The notes under the pieces were generated by a model. It saw nothing but the letters and a program-made list of their open reading frames with translations. It did no database searches and was not told where the DNA came from. From the NCBI RefSeq assembly GCF_002179555.1, contig NZ_NHOU01000001.1, positions 248,001 to 312,000 of the forward strand: 64,000 nt of DNA. The letters are read 5' to 3'. The position numbers were made by a program, and so were the translations under genes. The DNA is from Salinicola salarius (GTDB taxonomy: Bacteria > Pseudomonadota > Gammaproteobacteria > Pseudomonadales > Halomonadaceae). Within the stretch, counting starts at the first letter, position 1; each line of letters begins with the position of its first letter. Below, piece by piece: positions 36,125-44,953 of this stretch.

Positions 36125-38353
36125 GTGAGTGGATTGAGACAGTTGGGATGGATCTGGGTGCTGGCCCTGACGCTGATGATCAGCCTGCCGGCGTCGGCGC
36201 AATCTTTGACGTCGCTGGTGGGCGGCGGTCAGAGCAGTGAGTCGAGTGCGGCATCGGCGCCTTCTCCGCAAGAGTTGCGCACCTCCCTCGATCAGGTCAT
36301 CGCCACGCTCGAAAACAGCGACCAGCGTCAGGCCTTGCTCGACCATCTCAAGCAGTTGCGTGACGTCACTGCGGCGGATGCCGAGCAGGAGAGCGGTTCG
36401 GCCGGGTTGCTGAGCGCACTAGCGCAATCGTTTTCGTCGCTGGAGACGGACGGGCTCGACAATCCGATCCGGTACTGGTCGGCGCGGGTCAGCCAGGCGG
36501 GCGAGGATGTGTCGGGGCTGATCGGCGATTCTCAGCGGTTGCAGGGCATCGTGCTGGACCTGCTTTGGGTGACGGGACTATGGGTCGGCGTGACGCTGCT
36601 GATCGCCATGCTCTGGCGCTGGGCGGTGCGTCAGTTGGGGTTGCCGTGGCACCTGCCCGAGGATCCGACGACCTGGATGCTGATCCGCCACATCGTCCGG
36701 CGCGTGGTGCCATTGGCCATCGGCTTCGCCGTCGCGCTGACGACCGTCCACCAGGTCGAATCCGCATCGGTGGGCATCGCTCTGGCCATGGTCGCGGCCT
36801 ACGCCACCCTTTGCGGGGCGGTCTTCTCGTCGATCTGTGAAATCGTCTTCTCGCTGTTCGGCAGCGGGCACCGACACACGGCGCTGCGCATATTGCGCCA
36901 GCGTGGCGCCCGCTGGTTGTTCACGCTCGGCGCGCTGGTCGCGCTGGGCGATGCCGCGCATGCAGAGGCGCTGGTCGCGCCACTGGGCGAAGGGCTGACG
37001 GCGCTCGTCTCACTGGTTGCCAACGTCAGTGCGGCAGTGCTGCTGGGTGTCTTCGTCATGGCCTTTCGGCGCCCCATCCGGCACCTGATTCGCAACCGGC
37101 CCTATTCGCAGCGCCAGGAGCGTCGTGCGACGACGGAGTTGATCCGCGTGTTCAGCCGGATCTGGCACATCCCGATCCTGATCATGGTGGGCGTCTCGCT
37201 GATCGCGATGATCCTGTCCGCAGAGGATTCGCGCAGCGCGTTCTTCCGGGCGGTCGTGACCGCGGGCCTCATGATCGCGACGCTGGTCGTTACCGGACTG
37301 ATTCACCGGCGCGGCGAGAGCGCCCGGGAGAAATCCTCGTCGGAGTATGCGTCACGGCTGGTGCGCTTCGGTTTCACGCTGGCCCATCTGGTGAGCTGGG
37401 TGATCTTCGCCGAACTGGCGATGCGGGTCTGGGGCTCGTCGCTCTGGGCGGTAGGCGGCTCGGCAGGCATCAGTCAGCAGATCGCCAAGGGCGTGTTCGG
37501 TCTGGGTATGACGTTCCTGGTGGCGTGGCTGGTATGGATTCTGGCCGATACCGCGATCAAGCACGCGCTGCTGCGCAGCAGTCGCCGCCATGGCCGTCGG
37601 GTCAACGCCAGTGCCCGCGCCCAGACCATCACGCCGCTGTTGCGCAACACTGTCTTCGTGACCATCGCGGTGATCGCTTTCATCATTGCACTGGCGAACC
37701 TGGGCGTGAACGTGACGCCGCTGCTGGCGGGTGCCGGTGTCATCGGCCTGGCAGTCGGCTTCGGCGCCCAGACGCTGGTTCAGGACCTCATTACCGGGCT
37801 GTTCATCCTGATCGAGGACTCCTTGGCGATCGATGACTTCGTCAATCTGGGATCGCACATGGGAACGGTCGAGGCGTTGAGTATCCGAACCGTCAAATTG
37901 CGTGACCTGGACGGTATCGTGCATATCATTCCGTTCAGCCAGATCCAGGGGATTCAGAACTACTCCCGGGAATTCGGTATCGCGTTGATGCGCATCCGTA
38001 TCGCTCATCACATGAAGATCGACGAGGCGATCGAGATCGTGCGCGGGATCGCCGAGGACCTGCGCAACGACCCGATGATGCGCCACTACATCTGGTCCGC
38101 GCTGGAGGTCCAGGGGATCGAGAGCTTCGATGCCGGCGCGGCCATTCTGCGGGTGCGCATGCGTACGGCGCCGATCATGCAGTGGGACGTGGCGCGTGCC
38201 TTCAACCTGCGTCTCAAGCAGCGCTTCGACGAGCAGGGCATCGACCTGGCCATGCCGCGAATGAGCGTGGTGATGGAGCAAGCACCGGTGACTGCCGGCA
38301 GCACCGGGCCGCGAGAATCGGTGACGGCACCGGGCGCGCCGGACCCGCAGTAA
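36125..38353 (+). CDS. MscS-family mechanosensitive channel (YbiO-like)
   Basis: An inner-membrane channel of about 742 residues, close to the length of E. coli YbiO, which opens under membrane tension to vent solutes during hypo-osmotic shock. It has a signal peptide (LALTLMISLPASAQS), a periplasmic helical region, and about ten hydrophobic segments. The MscS pore and beta domain follow: GAGVIGLAVGFGAQTLVQDL, ITGLFILIEDSLAIDDFV, then HIIPFSQIQGIQNYSRE. The start is a GTG at 36125 with AGGAG five bases before; an ATG at 36107 in the same frame lacks such a site. Proximity to the trehalose locus fits osmoadaptation. It is divergent from the SDR gene. Confidence 0.92.
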   Translation: MSGLRQLGWIWVLALTLMISLPASAQSLTSLVGGGQSSESSAASAPSPQELRTSLDQVIATLENSDQRQALLDHLKQLRDVTAADAEQESGSAGLLSALAQSFSSLETDGLDNPIRYWSARVSQAGEDVSGLIGDSQRLQGIVLDLLWVTGLWVGVTLLIAMLWRWAVRQLGLPWHLPEDPTTWMLIRHIVRRVVPLAIGFAVALTTVHQVESASVGIALAMVAAYATLCGAVFSSICEIVFSLFGSGHRHTALRILRQRGARWLFTLGALVALGDAAHAEALVAPLGEGLTALVSLVANVSAAVLLGVFVMAFRRPIRHLIRNRPYSQRQERRATTELIRVFSRIWHIPILIMVGVSLIAMILSAEDSRSAFFRAVVTAGLMIATLVVTGLIHRRGESAREKSSSEYASRLVRFGFTLAHLVSWVIFAELAMRVWGSSLWAVGGSAGISQQIAKGVFGLGMTFLVAWLVWILADTAIKHALLRSSRRHGRRVNASARAQTITPLLRNTVFVTIAVIAFIIALANLGVNVTPLLAGAGVIGLAVGFGAQTLVQDLITGLFILIEDSLAIDDFVNLGSHMGTVEALSIRTVKLRDLDGIVHIIPFSQIQGIQNYSREFGIALMRIRIAHHMKIDEAIEIVRGIAEDLRNDPMMRHYIWSALEVQGIESFDAGAAILRVRMRTAPIMQWDVARAFNLRLKQRFDEQGIDLAMPRMSVVMEQAPVTAGSTGPRESVTAPGAPDPQ

Positions 38354-38458
38354 CGGGTGGGCCATACAATCCGGCGGATAATGGCCGATAAGGATTTTAA
38401 ATAACAAGCATCAAGCACGCCGGAAAACAACAACAAGACATTGATCAGGAGCGATGTA

Positions 38459-39052
38459 ATGGGCGAGTCGGTGACGGCAATCGATGCTCTGTGGGTGATT
38501 CTCGGCGCCATATTGGTGTTCATGATGCAGGCCGGCTTTCTGTGTCTGGAAGCTGGGGTGACTCGTAGCAAGAACGCTATCAACGTCGCGATGAAGAACG
38601 TCTGCGACTTTGCCGTGGCGATGTTGATCTTCTGGTGCGTCGGCTTTGGAATCATGTTCGGCAGCAGCCATGACGGCTGGGTCGGCGCTACCTTCTTCTT
38701 CCCAGAATTCGGCGCTGACGAGGCCTACTGGCTGGCCATCTTCTTCCTCTTCCAGGTCATGTTCTGCGCGACGGCGGCGACCATCGTCTCCGGTGCGGTG
38801 GCCGAACGCATGCCATTTCAGGCTTACCTGCTCATCACGTTGATCGTCAGCGGGCTCATTTACCCTGTCTTCGGCCATTGGGCCTGGGGCGGTGCCTACA
38901 CCGGTGAACCCGGCTGGCTCGCCTCGCTGGGCTTCGTCGATTTCGCGGGTTCCACCGTAGTACACAGTACCGGCGGCTGGGTTGCGCTGGCGGCGGTGTT
39001 GCGCATCGGCCCCGCCACGGGCGATTCGTCGCCGGACAGGCTACCAAATTGA
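38459..39052 (+). CDS. Ammonium transporter domain, N-terminal part of split fusion
   Basis: A 197-residue frame covering membrane segments 1 to about 6 of an Amt/MEP/Rh protein: [42 protein letters not shown] and [19 protein letters not shown], the last with the conserved Asp and the first pore His. Start 38459 is supported by CAGGAG; the in-frame TTG at 38441 is not needed. The final ~13 residues after the CCCC run do not match the family. Alone it would lack half the transporter fold and is unlikely to function. Confidence 0.85.
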   Translation: MGESVTAIDALWVILGAILVFMMQAGFLCLEAGVTRSKNAINVAMKNVCDFAVAMLIFWCVGFGIMFGSSHDGWVGATFFFPEFGADEAYWLAIFFLFQVMFCATAATIVSGAVAERMPFQAYLLITLIVSGLIYPVFGHWAWGGAYTGEPGWLASLGFVDFAGSTVVHSTGGWVALAAVLRIGPATGDSSPDRLPN

Positions 39053-41823
39053 TGCCGGCAGGCAATCTTCCTATGGCGATGCTCGGCGTACTGGTGCTCT
39101 TCGTCGGCTGGTTCGGATTCAACGGCGGCAGTACGTTGGCATTCGATACCACGGTTCCGGGGGTACTGATCAATACCGTGAGTGCCGCGGTCGCCGGGGT
39201 CATGTTCGCGCTGCTGCTGGGTTGGAAACTACGCGGATTCGCCGAGGTACTCTATGCGCTCAATGGTGCCATCGCCGGACTGGTGGCAATTACCGCCGGT
39301 GCGCACGAGCTTACGGTATCTGCCGCAATCGTGACCGGTGCCGTCGGCGGCATATTGTCGGTACTGGCCAGCGAATGGCTGCTGAAGTACCGCATCGACG
39401 ATGCCATCGGCGCGATACCGGCACATCTGATCCCGGGAATCTGGGGGACGCTAGCGGTTGGGCTGTTGGGTGATCCGGCTCGTCTCGATACCGGGCTTGG
39501 CTGGCTGGCGCAGTCGGGTATCCAGCTTCTGGGCGTGATTGTCTGCGGGGTATGGGCGTTCGGCCTGAGCTGGCTACTACTTGGCGGGCTGGGCCGGCTG
39601 ATACCGTTGCGGGTCACTCCCGAGGCCGAGGAGATGGGGCTGAACATGGCCGAGCACGGTGCCCGCACGGAGCTGTTCGAACTGCTCGATAGCATGCGCC
39701 AGCACGAGGAACGTGGCGAGATCGGTGGCTGTGTCGCGGCTGATCCTTTTACCGAAGTTGGCCAGATCGCTGCCAGTTACAACCGTGTGTCGGCGGCACT
39801 CGACCGTGCGGTGACGCGTACGCAGGTGATCATGCGCAACCTGCGCGATGGCGTGCTGACCTGGCGGAGCGATGGCGTGCTCACTGCGCTCAATCCCGGC
39901 GCGGAGGCGCTGTTCGGTGTCACCGCCAGAGATGTCGTCGGGATGCCGGTCGATGCCTTGATTCGCACGCGGATACCGGCGCCGGGGCAGCGTCGAGAAC
40001 TGCGTATCCGCACCGCTGCAGGAATACGCGCTCTCGAGCTCCAGGTCAGCGAGGGGGCGTCCGGGTCGGAAGCCGAATTTGCCGGCATGGTGCGAGACAT
40101 CACCGATCGCAAGCGCGTCGAGGAGCAGTTGAACCGTGAGCGCGAGCTGGCGCAGGTGACATTGGCCTCCATCGGCGATGGAGTCATCACGACCGATGAA
40201 AGTGGTCTGGTCACCTTCCTCAATGCCGAGGCGGAACGCCTGACCGGTTGGACACTCGAGGCTGCAAAAGGGCTGCCGGTTGGCCAGATCTACAGCCTGA
40301 TCGACGAAGCCTCCAATCGCCAGGCGGACAATACGGCTCGTCAGGTACTCGCCAGCGGCAAACCGGTCGTCTGTCTCGACACTCGTCTGTTGGTCGCACG
40401 AGATGGTAGTCAGCGGGCCGTTCAGGATTCCGCGGCACCGATCCGTAGCCGCAGCGGTTACACGGTCGGAGCAGTCGTCATCTTCCAGGACAAGACACAG
40501 ACCCGAGAACTGACGCGGAAACTCAATTATCAGGCCAGCCACGATGCGCTGACCGGGCTGGTCAACCGTCGCGAGTTCGAGCATCGCCTGCAGATGATGC
40601 TGCTGCAGCCCAGTGGTATCCACGTGCTTTGTTACCTGGATCTCGATCAGTTCAAGATCGTCAACGATACCTGCGGGCACATGGCAGGCGACGAGTTGTT
40701 GCGACAACTGTCGACGATGCTGCGCGAGCAGGTACGCAATATCGATCTGCTGGCTCGCCTGGGCGGAGACGAGTTCGGCATCGTCTTCTGCAACTGCAAG
40801 CTGGCGGATGCAAAGCGCATCGCCGAGAGCATTCGCGAGGCGATCGACGATTTTCGCTTCAGTTGGAAGGGCAGGACCTTTTCGCTGGGTGTCAGTGTAG
40901 GCCTGGTCGAGCTGGATTGTGGGGGCTCGGTGACGCTGGGCGATGCCCTCGGTGCCGCCGATGCCGCATGCTATGCGGCCAAGGAAGCCGGGCGTAATCG
41001 GGTTCATGTCTATCAACCCGATGATCGCCAATTGCTCGATCGTCATGGTGAACTGCAATGGGTGCCTCGGCTGCAGGCGGCGTTGGATCAGGATCGCTTG
41101 CGGCTTTATGCGCAGTCGATCGCTTCGGTGGCCGACCCTACCTCCATTCATCACCATGAAATCCTGGTTCGGCTGGAGGAGAACGGCCGACTGTACGCGC
41201 CGGGGAGCTTCATGCCCTCTGCCGAACGGTACAATCTGATCGGGCGTATCGACCGCTGGGTGGTGCGCAATACCCTGGCATGGCTGTCGGATCGCTATCG
41301 CTGCAAAGGGAGCGGCGCCATCGATACCTGGTCGGTGAATCTGTCCGGGGCATCGCTCTCCGACGAGCGGTTCTGCGAAGAGCTGCTGCTCTGGGTCGAG
41401 CAGGCTTCGCTGCCGCCCGGAACGATCTGCTTCGAGATCACCGAAAGCACGGCGATCGCTCAGCTTTCCACGGCAACGCTCCTGATACGTCGCCTGCGAC
41501 AGCGGGGCTGCCGTTTCGCACTGGACGATTTCGGGGCAGGCCTATCGTCGTTTGCCTACCTTAGGCAACTGCCGGTGGAGTACCTGAAGATCGATGGCGC
41601 CTTCATCAAGGACATCGATACGGACCCCATCAATCGGGCCATGGTCGAGGCGATCAATACCGTCGGACACACCATGGGATTGAAGACGATCGCCGAATTC
41701 GTCGAGACGCCGGCCACCATGGCGCAGCTGTCGCGGCTTGGAATCGATTTGGCTCAGGGCTATCTGATCGATCGTCCGCAGCCTCTGGAAACGTTATCCG
41801 ACGTCAGAGTCATGCCGCGCTAG
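39049..41823 (+). CDS. Amt C-terminal half with PAS-PAS-GGDEF-EAL, 3' part of split fusion
   Basis: A frame of 924 residues beginning in the middle of the transporter fold (TTG 39049, ATG 39052; neither has a clear ribosome site). Residues about 5-190 complete the Amt domain ([14 protein letters not shown]; second pore His in [16 protein letters not shown]). A HAMP-like linker, two PAS domains (about 260-350 and 360-480), an intact GGDEF ([11 protein letters not shown], with inhibitory-site RNID five residues before) and an EAL domain follow. The EAL key residues are mostly kept: [43 protein letters not shown]. The protein would adjust cyclic di-GMP to ammonium; the Amt part may act as sensor. 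Confidence 0.88.
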   Translation: MMPAGNLPMAMLGVLVLFVGWFGFNGGSTLAFDTTVPGVLINTVSAAVAGVMFALLLGWKLRGFAEVLYALNGAIAGLVAITAGAHELTVSAAIVTGAVGGILSVLASEWLLKYRIDDAIGAIPAHLIPGIWGTLAVGLLGDPARLDTGLGWLAQSGIQLLGVIVCGVWAFGLSWLLLGGLGRLIPLRVTPEAEEMGLNMAEHGARTELFELLDSMRQHEERGEIGGCVAADPFTEVGQIAASYNRVSAALDRAVTRTQVIMRNLRDGVLTWRSDGVLTALNPGAEALFGVTARDVVGMPVDALIRTRIPAPGQRRELRIRTAAGIRALELQVSEGASGSEAEFAGMVRDITDRKRVEEQLNRERELAQVTLASIGDGVITTDESGLVTFLNAEAERLTGWTLEAAKGLPVGQIYSLIDEASNRQADNTARQVLASGKPVVCLDTRLLVARDGSQRAVQDSAAPIRSRSGYTVGAVVIFQDKTQTRELTRKLNYQASHDALTGLVNRREFEHRLQMMLLQPSGIHVLCYLDLDQFKIVNDTCGHMAGDELLRQLSTMLREQVRNIDLLARLGGDEFGIVFCNCKLADAKRIAESIREAIDDFRFSWKGRTFSLGVSVGLVELDCGGSVTLGDALGAADAACYAAKEAGRNRVHVYQPDDRQLLDRHGELQWVPRLQAALDQDRLRLYAQSIASVADPTSIHHHEILVRLEENGRLYAPGSFMPSAERYNLIGRIDRWVVRNTLAWLSDRYRCKGSGAIDTWSVNLSGASLSDERFCEELLLWVEQASLPPGTICFEITESTAIAQLSTATLLIRRLRQRGCRFALDDFGAGLSSFAYLRQLPVEYLKIDGAFIKDIDTDPINRAMVEAINTVGHTMGLKTIAEFVETPATMAQLSRLGIDLAQGYLIDRPQPLETLSDVRVMPR

Positions 41824-41915
41824 GAGCATCGGAAGACATGACGATCGAACCTGCAACGATGGCGCACGACAATACCGTCGCCGGGTCGTTCGCCACCGGT
41901 TGACCGAGCGGCGGG

Positions 41916-42821
41916 CTAGCGCAGCACCCACTCGCGGAAGGCGCGCATCGGTTCGGTCAGGTGCCGGTGTTCGGGCGTGAAGAGAGAGAGGTGGCCGCGG
42001 CTGGGCAAGGTTTGCGGCAGTGCCTGGACCAGCGTTCCCTGATCCAGCTCGGCCGCCAGCAGCCGCATCCAGCCCAGCGTGATGCCTTGGCCCGCCAGTG
42101 TCGCGTTCATCAGCAGTTGGAAGCTGTTGGCCCGCAACGTATGGGTGGGCGGCTGCCACGCCAGGCCGAGTTCCCGGAACCAGAGCTCCCAGGTCAGCCA
42201 GTCGTGATAGTGATCCTCGACCACCATCAACGTATGCCGGGTGAGCAGCGCCGCCGGGTCCAGGATCTGTCCGTGACGTTCCAGATAGACCGGGCTGCAG
42301 ACGGCGGCGACGCTCTCCTGCTCGAAGATGGCATCGGCGTAGACTCCGGGCGGGTCCACTTCGTTTTGCACGTGGTAGTAGATGCCGAGGTCGAACTCCG
42401 CCAGATCCAGCCGGTGCGGATCCTCGACGGTGAGGACGCGAATTTCGATATCGGGATGGGCGCGCTGGAAGTCGGGCAACTGACGCGCCAGCCAGATCGA
42501 GGCGATGGTCGGGCTGGACGCCAGGGTCAGCTGGCGATCGTCGCCGCGCCGGCGCAGACGGGCCGTTTCGTCACGCAGATCACGCAGCAGCCGCTGAACG
42601 ACGCGAAAGTAGTGCTCACCCGCCGGGGTCAGACGCAGCCCATCGTAGTGGCGCTCGAAGAGCGGTCTGCCGAGATCGCTCTCCAGGCGCTTGATCTGCC
42701 GACTCACGGCGCTCTGGGTCAGGTGCAGTTCGCTGCCGGCCTGGGTGAAGCTGCCATGGCGTGCGGCCGCCTCGAAAGCGCGAAGGCAGGAGAGTGGCGG
42801 GAGAGGATCGTGCGAGGGCAT
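41916..42821 (-). CDS. LysR-family transcriptional regulator (GcvA-like)
   Basis: A 301-residue LysR regulator. The N-terminal winged helix-turn-helix (about 10-68: LSCLRAFEAAARHGSFTQAG, LTQSAVSRQIKRLES, PLFERHYDGLRLTPAG) resembles the GcvA/AmpR branch. The C-terminal half is the substrate-binding-protein-like effector domain. The start 42821 is chosen by alignment with the family; upstream frame residues (to 42902) are atypical and no strong ribosome site is visible. It is downstream of the BCCT-CocE pair on the same strand and probably controls them; the effector is unknown. Confidence 0.9.
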   Translation of the reverse strand: MPSHDPLPPLSCLRAFEAAARHGSFTQAGSELHLTQSAVSRQIKRLESDLGRPLFERHYDGLRLTPAGEHYFRVVQRLLRDLRDETARLRRRGDDRQLTLASSPTIASIWLARQLPDFQRAHPDIEIRVLTVEDPHRLDLAEFDLGIYYHVQNEVDPPGVYADAIFEQESVAAVCSPVYLERHGQILDPAALLTRHTLMVVEDHYHDWLTWELWFRELGLAWQPPTHTLRANSFQLLMNATLAGQGITLGWMRLLAAELDQGTLVQALPQTLPSRGHLSLFTPEHRHLTEPMRAFREWVLR

Positions 42822-42904
42822 GCAGGCATCCGGAGCCAGGGGGTCACGGCTCCGGAGCATAACACGGGAGGCCCCGATACCGGCCTCCGCGGGGTGTTTC
42901 ACCG

Positions 42905-44953
42905 TCAGATCGCCGTCCGCGGAATCTTCCGCGTCCAGGACTTCTCGCTGACCAGCGTCTCGCCTTCGCGGGCGACCTGCTCGGCGCTGAGATAGAACGT
43001 CTGTTCGTCGCAGTGCAGGTGATAGCGACTGGTCACTTCCACCGCGAACTGCCCGTCACCTTCGTCGCGGCTGGCGCGATAGACCCACTCGATATCGGCA
43101 CGGGTTCGCGTGGCGTCCACCGGATGGCTTACGTAGACCTCTTTCGCCTTCTGCTCGACGCGCAGGCCGTGATCGGCGAAGCGGATATCGCCCATGTCGT
43201 CCTCGACGGTCACCGTGACCTCGCCGCTGCCGACGTCCTCGCTGATGGTTCGCTTGGGCTGACCGGCACGCAGGGTGTCGACGCGGCACGGCGTGGCGCT
43301 CTCCGGTGGCTCGAACGGCATGGCAATGGCCTCAGCCTTCGATAGCGGCAGTTCGAGCGTCGGCGTGCCGGCCTTGAGCGTCAGGTCGGCGCGTTTTTTT
43401 GGCGACCACACCAGCGGGAAGCTGGCACTGGATAGCGCCAGGCGCAGGCGATGGCCTTTCGGCAGCCGATAGCCGATCAGATCCAGCGCCACGCGCACCG
43501 TCATCGGCTCGCCCGGCACCGGCGGGGCGATCGTGCCCGGATCGTCGCGCAGGTTGAGGTTGAGCGTGCCGTAGGTGATCAGCGCGCTCTCGCCGTTCGG
43601 CGCCACGTCGCACAGGCGCACATGGAACTGGCCGCAGGACTCGGCGCTCTCCAGCTCCACGGACACGGTCGGCTGCCCCAGAATCTCCAGGCCGTCGGCA
43701 TAGGGGGCGGAGTCGAAGGTCAGCGACAGGCCATCGTCGCGGCGCTGATCCGGCGGGAAGTCGGCGCCGAACCAGAGCGGAATGTACTCGCCCTGCAGCG
43801 AGCCGGCGGTCAGCGGCGAGGCGATCAGGCGGTCTTCGCTCAACCGGCCGTCGGGTTCCAGCCCCCGATCGCCGAGACCGAGGGTCAGCGTCTCGATCTC
43901 GTCGGCCGGCGCGGGCCAGCCATGGGTACGCACCCACTGGCCGGGGCGTTCGAGATACTTTGGCGCCGGCGGTACGCCATCCTGCAGATAGAAGGTGCAC
44001 TCGGGCTCGTCCATGATCCCGGTGTCGATATCCTTGAGCCAGTAGTCCCACCAGCGCAGCGCCTCCTGCAGGAAGCCGATCGCCGGATCGGGAATCGCGA
44101 AGTGCGGATACTTGTGCATCCACGGCCCCAGCAGCGCCTTCTTGGGGCAGGAGAGGTTCTCCATCATCCGCGGGATCGTATTGATGTACGAATCCCCCCA
44201 GCCGCTGATCATGTAGACCGCCGCTTCGATATCGGCGTAGCTCTCGCAGATCGAGCCATGCTTCCAGTAGTCGTCCCGGTGCTGGTGGTTCAGCCAGGTT
44301 TCCGCCAGCAGCGGCATGTTGTCGAGCCGGTGCTTCCACATCTCGCGCCAGCGTTCGCCCACCAGCGCCGGGTCGGGCACGGCGGCGGAAAAGCTCAGCA
44401 TGGTCGCCGCCCAGCCGAGATTCTCCAGCAGCATGTTGCCGCCCTTGTAATGGATGTCGTCGGCGTAGCGGTCATCGGTGGAGCACAGCGTGATGATCGC
44501 CTTGAGCGGTTCGGGGCGCAGCGCTGCCACCTGCAGCCCGTTGAAGCCGCCCCAGGAGATGCCCATCATGCCGAGCTTGCCGTCGCACCAGGGCTGGCTG
44601 GCGATCCAGTCGATCACTTCCAGCGCGTCGGCCTGCTCCTGCGGGGCGTACTCGTCGAGCATCAGGCCATCGGATTCGCCGTTGCCACGCATGTCGACGC
44701 GCACGCAGGCGTAGCCGTGGCCGGCAAAGTAGGGGTGGGTCAGCTCGTCGCGAACCGCCGTGCCGTCTCGCTTGCGATAGGGCAGGTATTCGAGGATCGC
44801 CGGGACGGGATTCGACTCGGCATCTTCCTCCGGTGAGCCGGCGGCTCCTTCCGGTAGCCAGATCCGCGCGGCGAGTCTCGTGCCATCGGCCAGCACGATC
44901 CATTGGTTCTCGATTTCACGCACGCGGTGCGGAAAGTCCTGTTTGATCTTCAT
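42905..44953 (-). CDS. CocE/NonD-family hydrolase (X-Pro dipeptidyl-peptidase S15 fold)
   Basis: A 682-residue alpha/beta hydrolase of the cocaine esterase/glutaryl-acylase/X-Pro dipeptidase superfamily. The N-terminal catalytic domain contains EYLPYRKRD, YACVRVDMRGNGESDG, the nucleophile Ser in MMGISWGGFNGLQVA, and the His region LLGPWMHKYPH; a C-terminal jelly-roll (about 400-600, e.g. LDLIGYRLPKGHRLRLALSS) completes the family layout. No signal peptide is present, so it is cytoplasmic. Its ATG overlaps the BCCT transporter stop codon (ATGA), so it likely acts on what that carrier imports. The substrate, an ester or N-acyl/peptide bond, is unknown. Confidence 0.9.
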   Translation of the reverse strand: MKIKQDFPHRVREIENQWIVLADGTRLAARIWLPEGAAGSPEEDAESNPVPAILEYLPYRKRDGTAVRDELTHPYFAGHGYACVRVDMRGNGESDGLMLDEYAPQEQADALEVIDWIASQPWCDGKLGMMGISWGGFNGLQVAALRPEPLKAIITLCSTDDRYADDIHYKGGNMLLENLGWAATMLSFSAAVPDPALVGERWREMWKHRLDNMPLLAETWLNHQHRDDYWKHGSICESYADIEAAVYMISGWGDSYINTIPRMMENLSCPKKALLGPWMHKYPHFAIPDPAIGFLQEALRWWDYWLKDIDTGIMDEPECTFYLQDGVPPAPKYLERPGQWVRTHGWPAPADEIETLTLGLGDRGLEPDGRLSEDRLIASPLTAGSLQGEYIPLWFGADFPPDQRRDDGLSLTFDSAPYADGLEILGQPTVSVELESAESCGQFHVRLCDVAPNGESALITYGTLNLNLRDDPGTIAPPVPGEPMTVRVALDLIGYRLPKGHRLRLALSSASFPLVWSPKKRADLTLKAGTPTLELPLSKAEAIAMPFEPPESATPCRVDTLRAGQPKRTISEDVGSGEVTVTVEDDMGDIRFADHGLRVEQKAKEVYVSHPVDATRTRADIEWVYRASRDEGDGQFAVEVTSRYHLHCDEQTFYLSAEQVAREGETLVSEKSWTRKIPRTAI

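Larger units (their letters stand above)
38459..41823 (+). pseudogene. Amt-PAS-PAS-GGDEF-EAL fusion gene split by a one-base frameshift
   Basis: Two overlapping frames together encode one protein of about 1121 residues: an ammonium-transporter domain followed by two PAS, a GGDEF and an EAL domain. The transporter is cut between its conserved [11 protein letters not shown] and NLPMAMLG blocks. In the first frame, the sequence after the CCCC run at 39010-39013 turns into [14 protein letters not shown] and stops. In the frame of the second part, the same DNA reads [20 protein letters not shown], which fits the Amt family. One extra C in that run would restore a continuous gene. A real mutation, a sequencing error and a -1 ribosomal frameshift are all possible. 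Confidence 0.8.

Noticed and set aside
39049-39055. Independent gene start (TTG/ATG) for the PAS-GGDEF-EAL part
   Set aside because: No ribosome site, and the encoded protein would begin inside the Amt fold; the family-like sequence continues upstream in this frame, so a frameshifted fusion is the better explanation.
43451-44836. A 461-codon plus-strand frame opposite the CocE hydrolase
   Set aside because: Low-complexity antisense translation; the hydrolase frame has the nucleophile motif and ATGA coupling.
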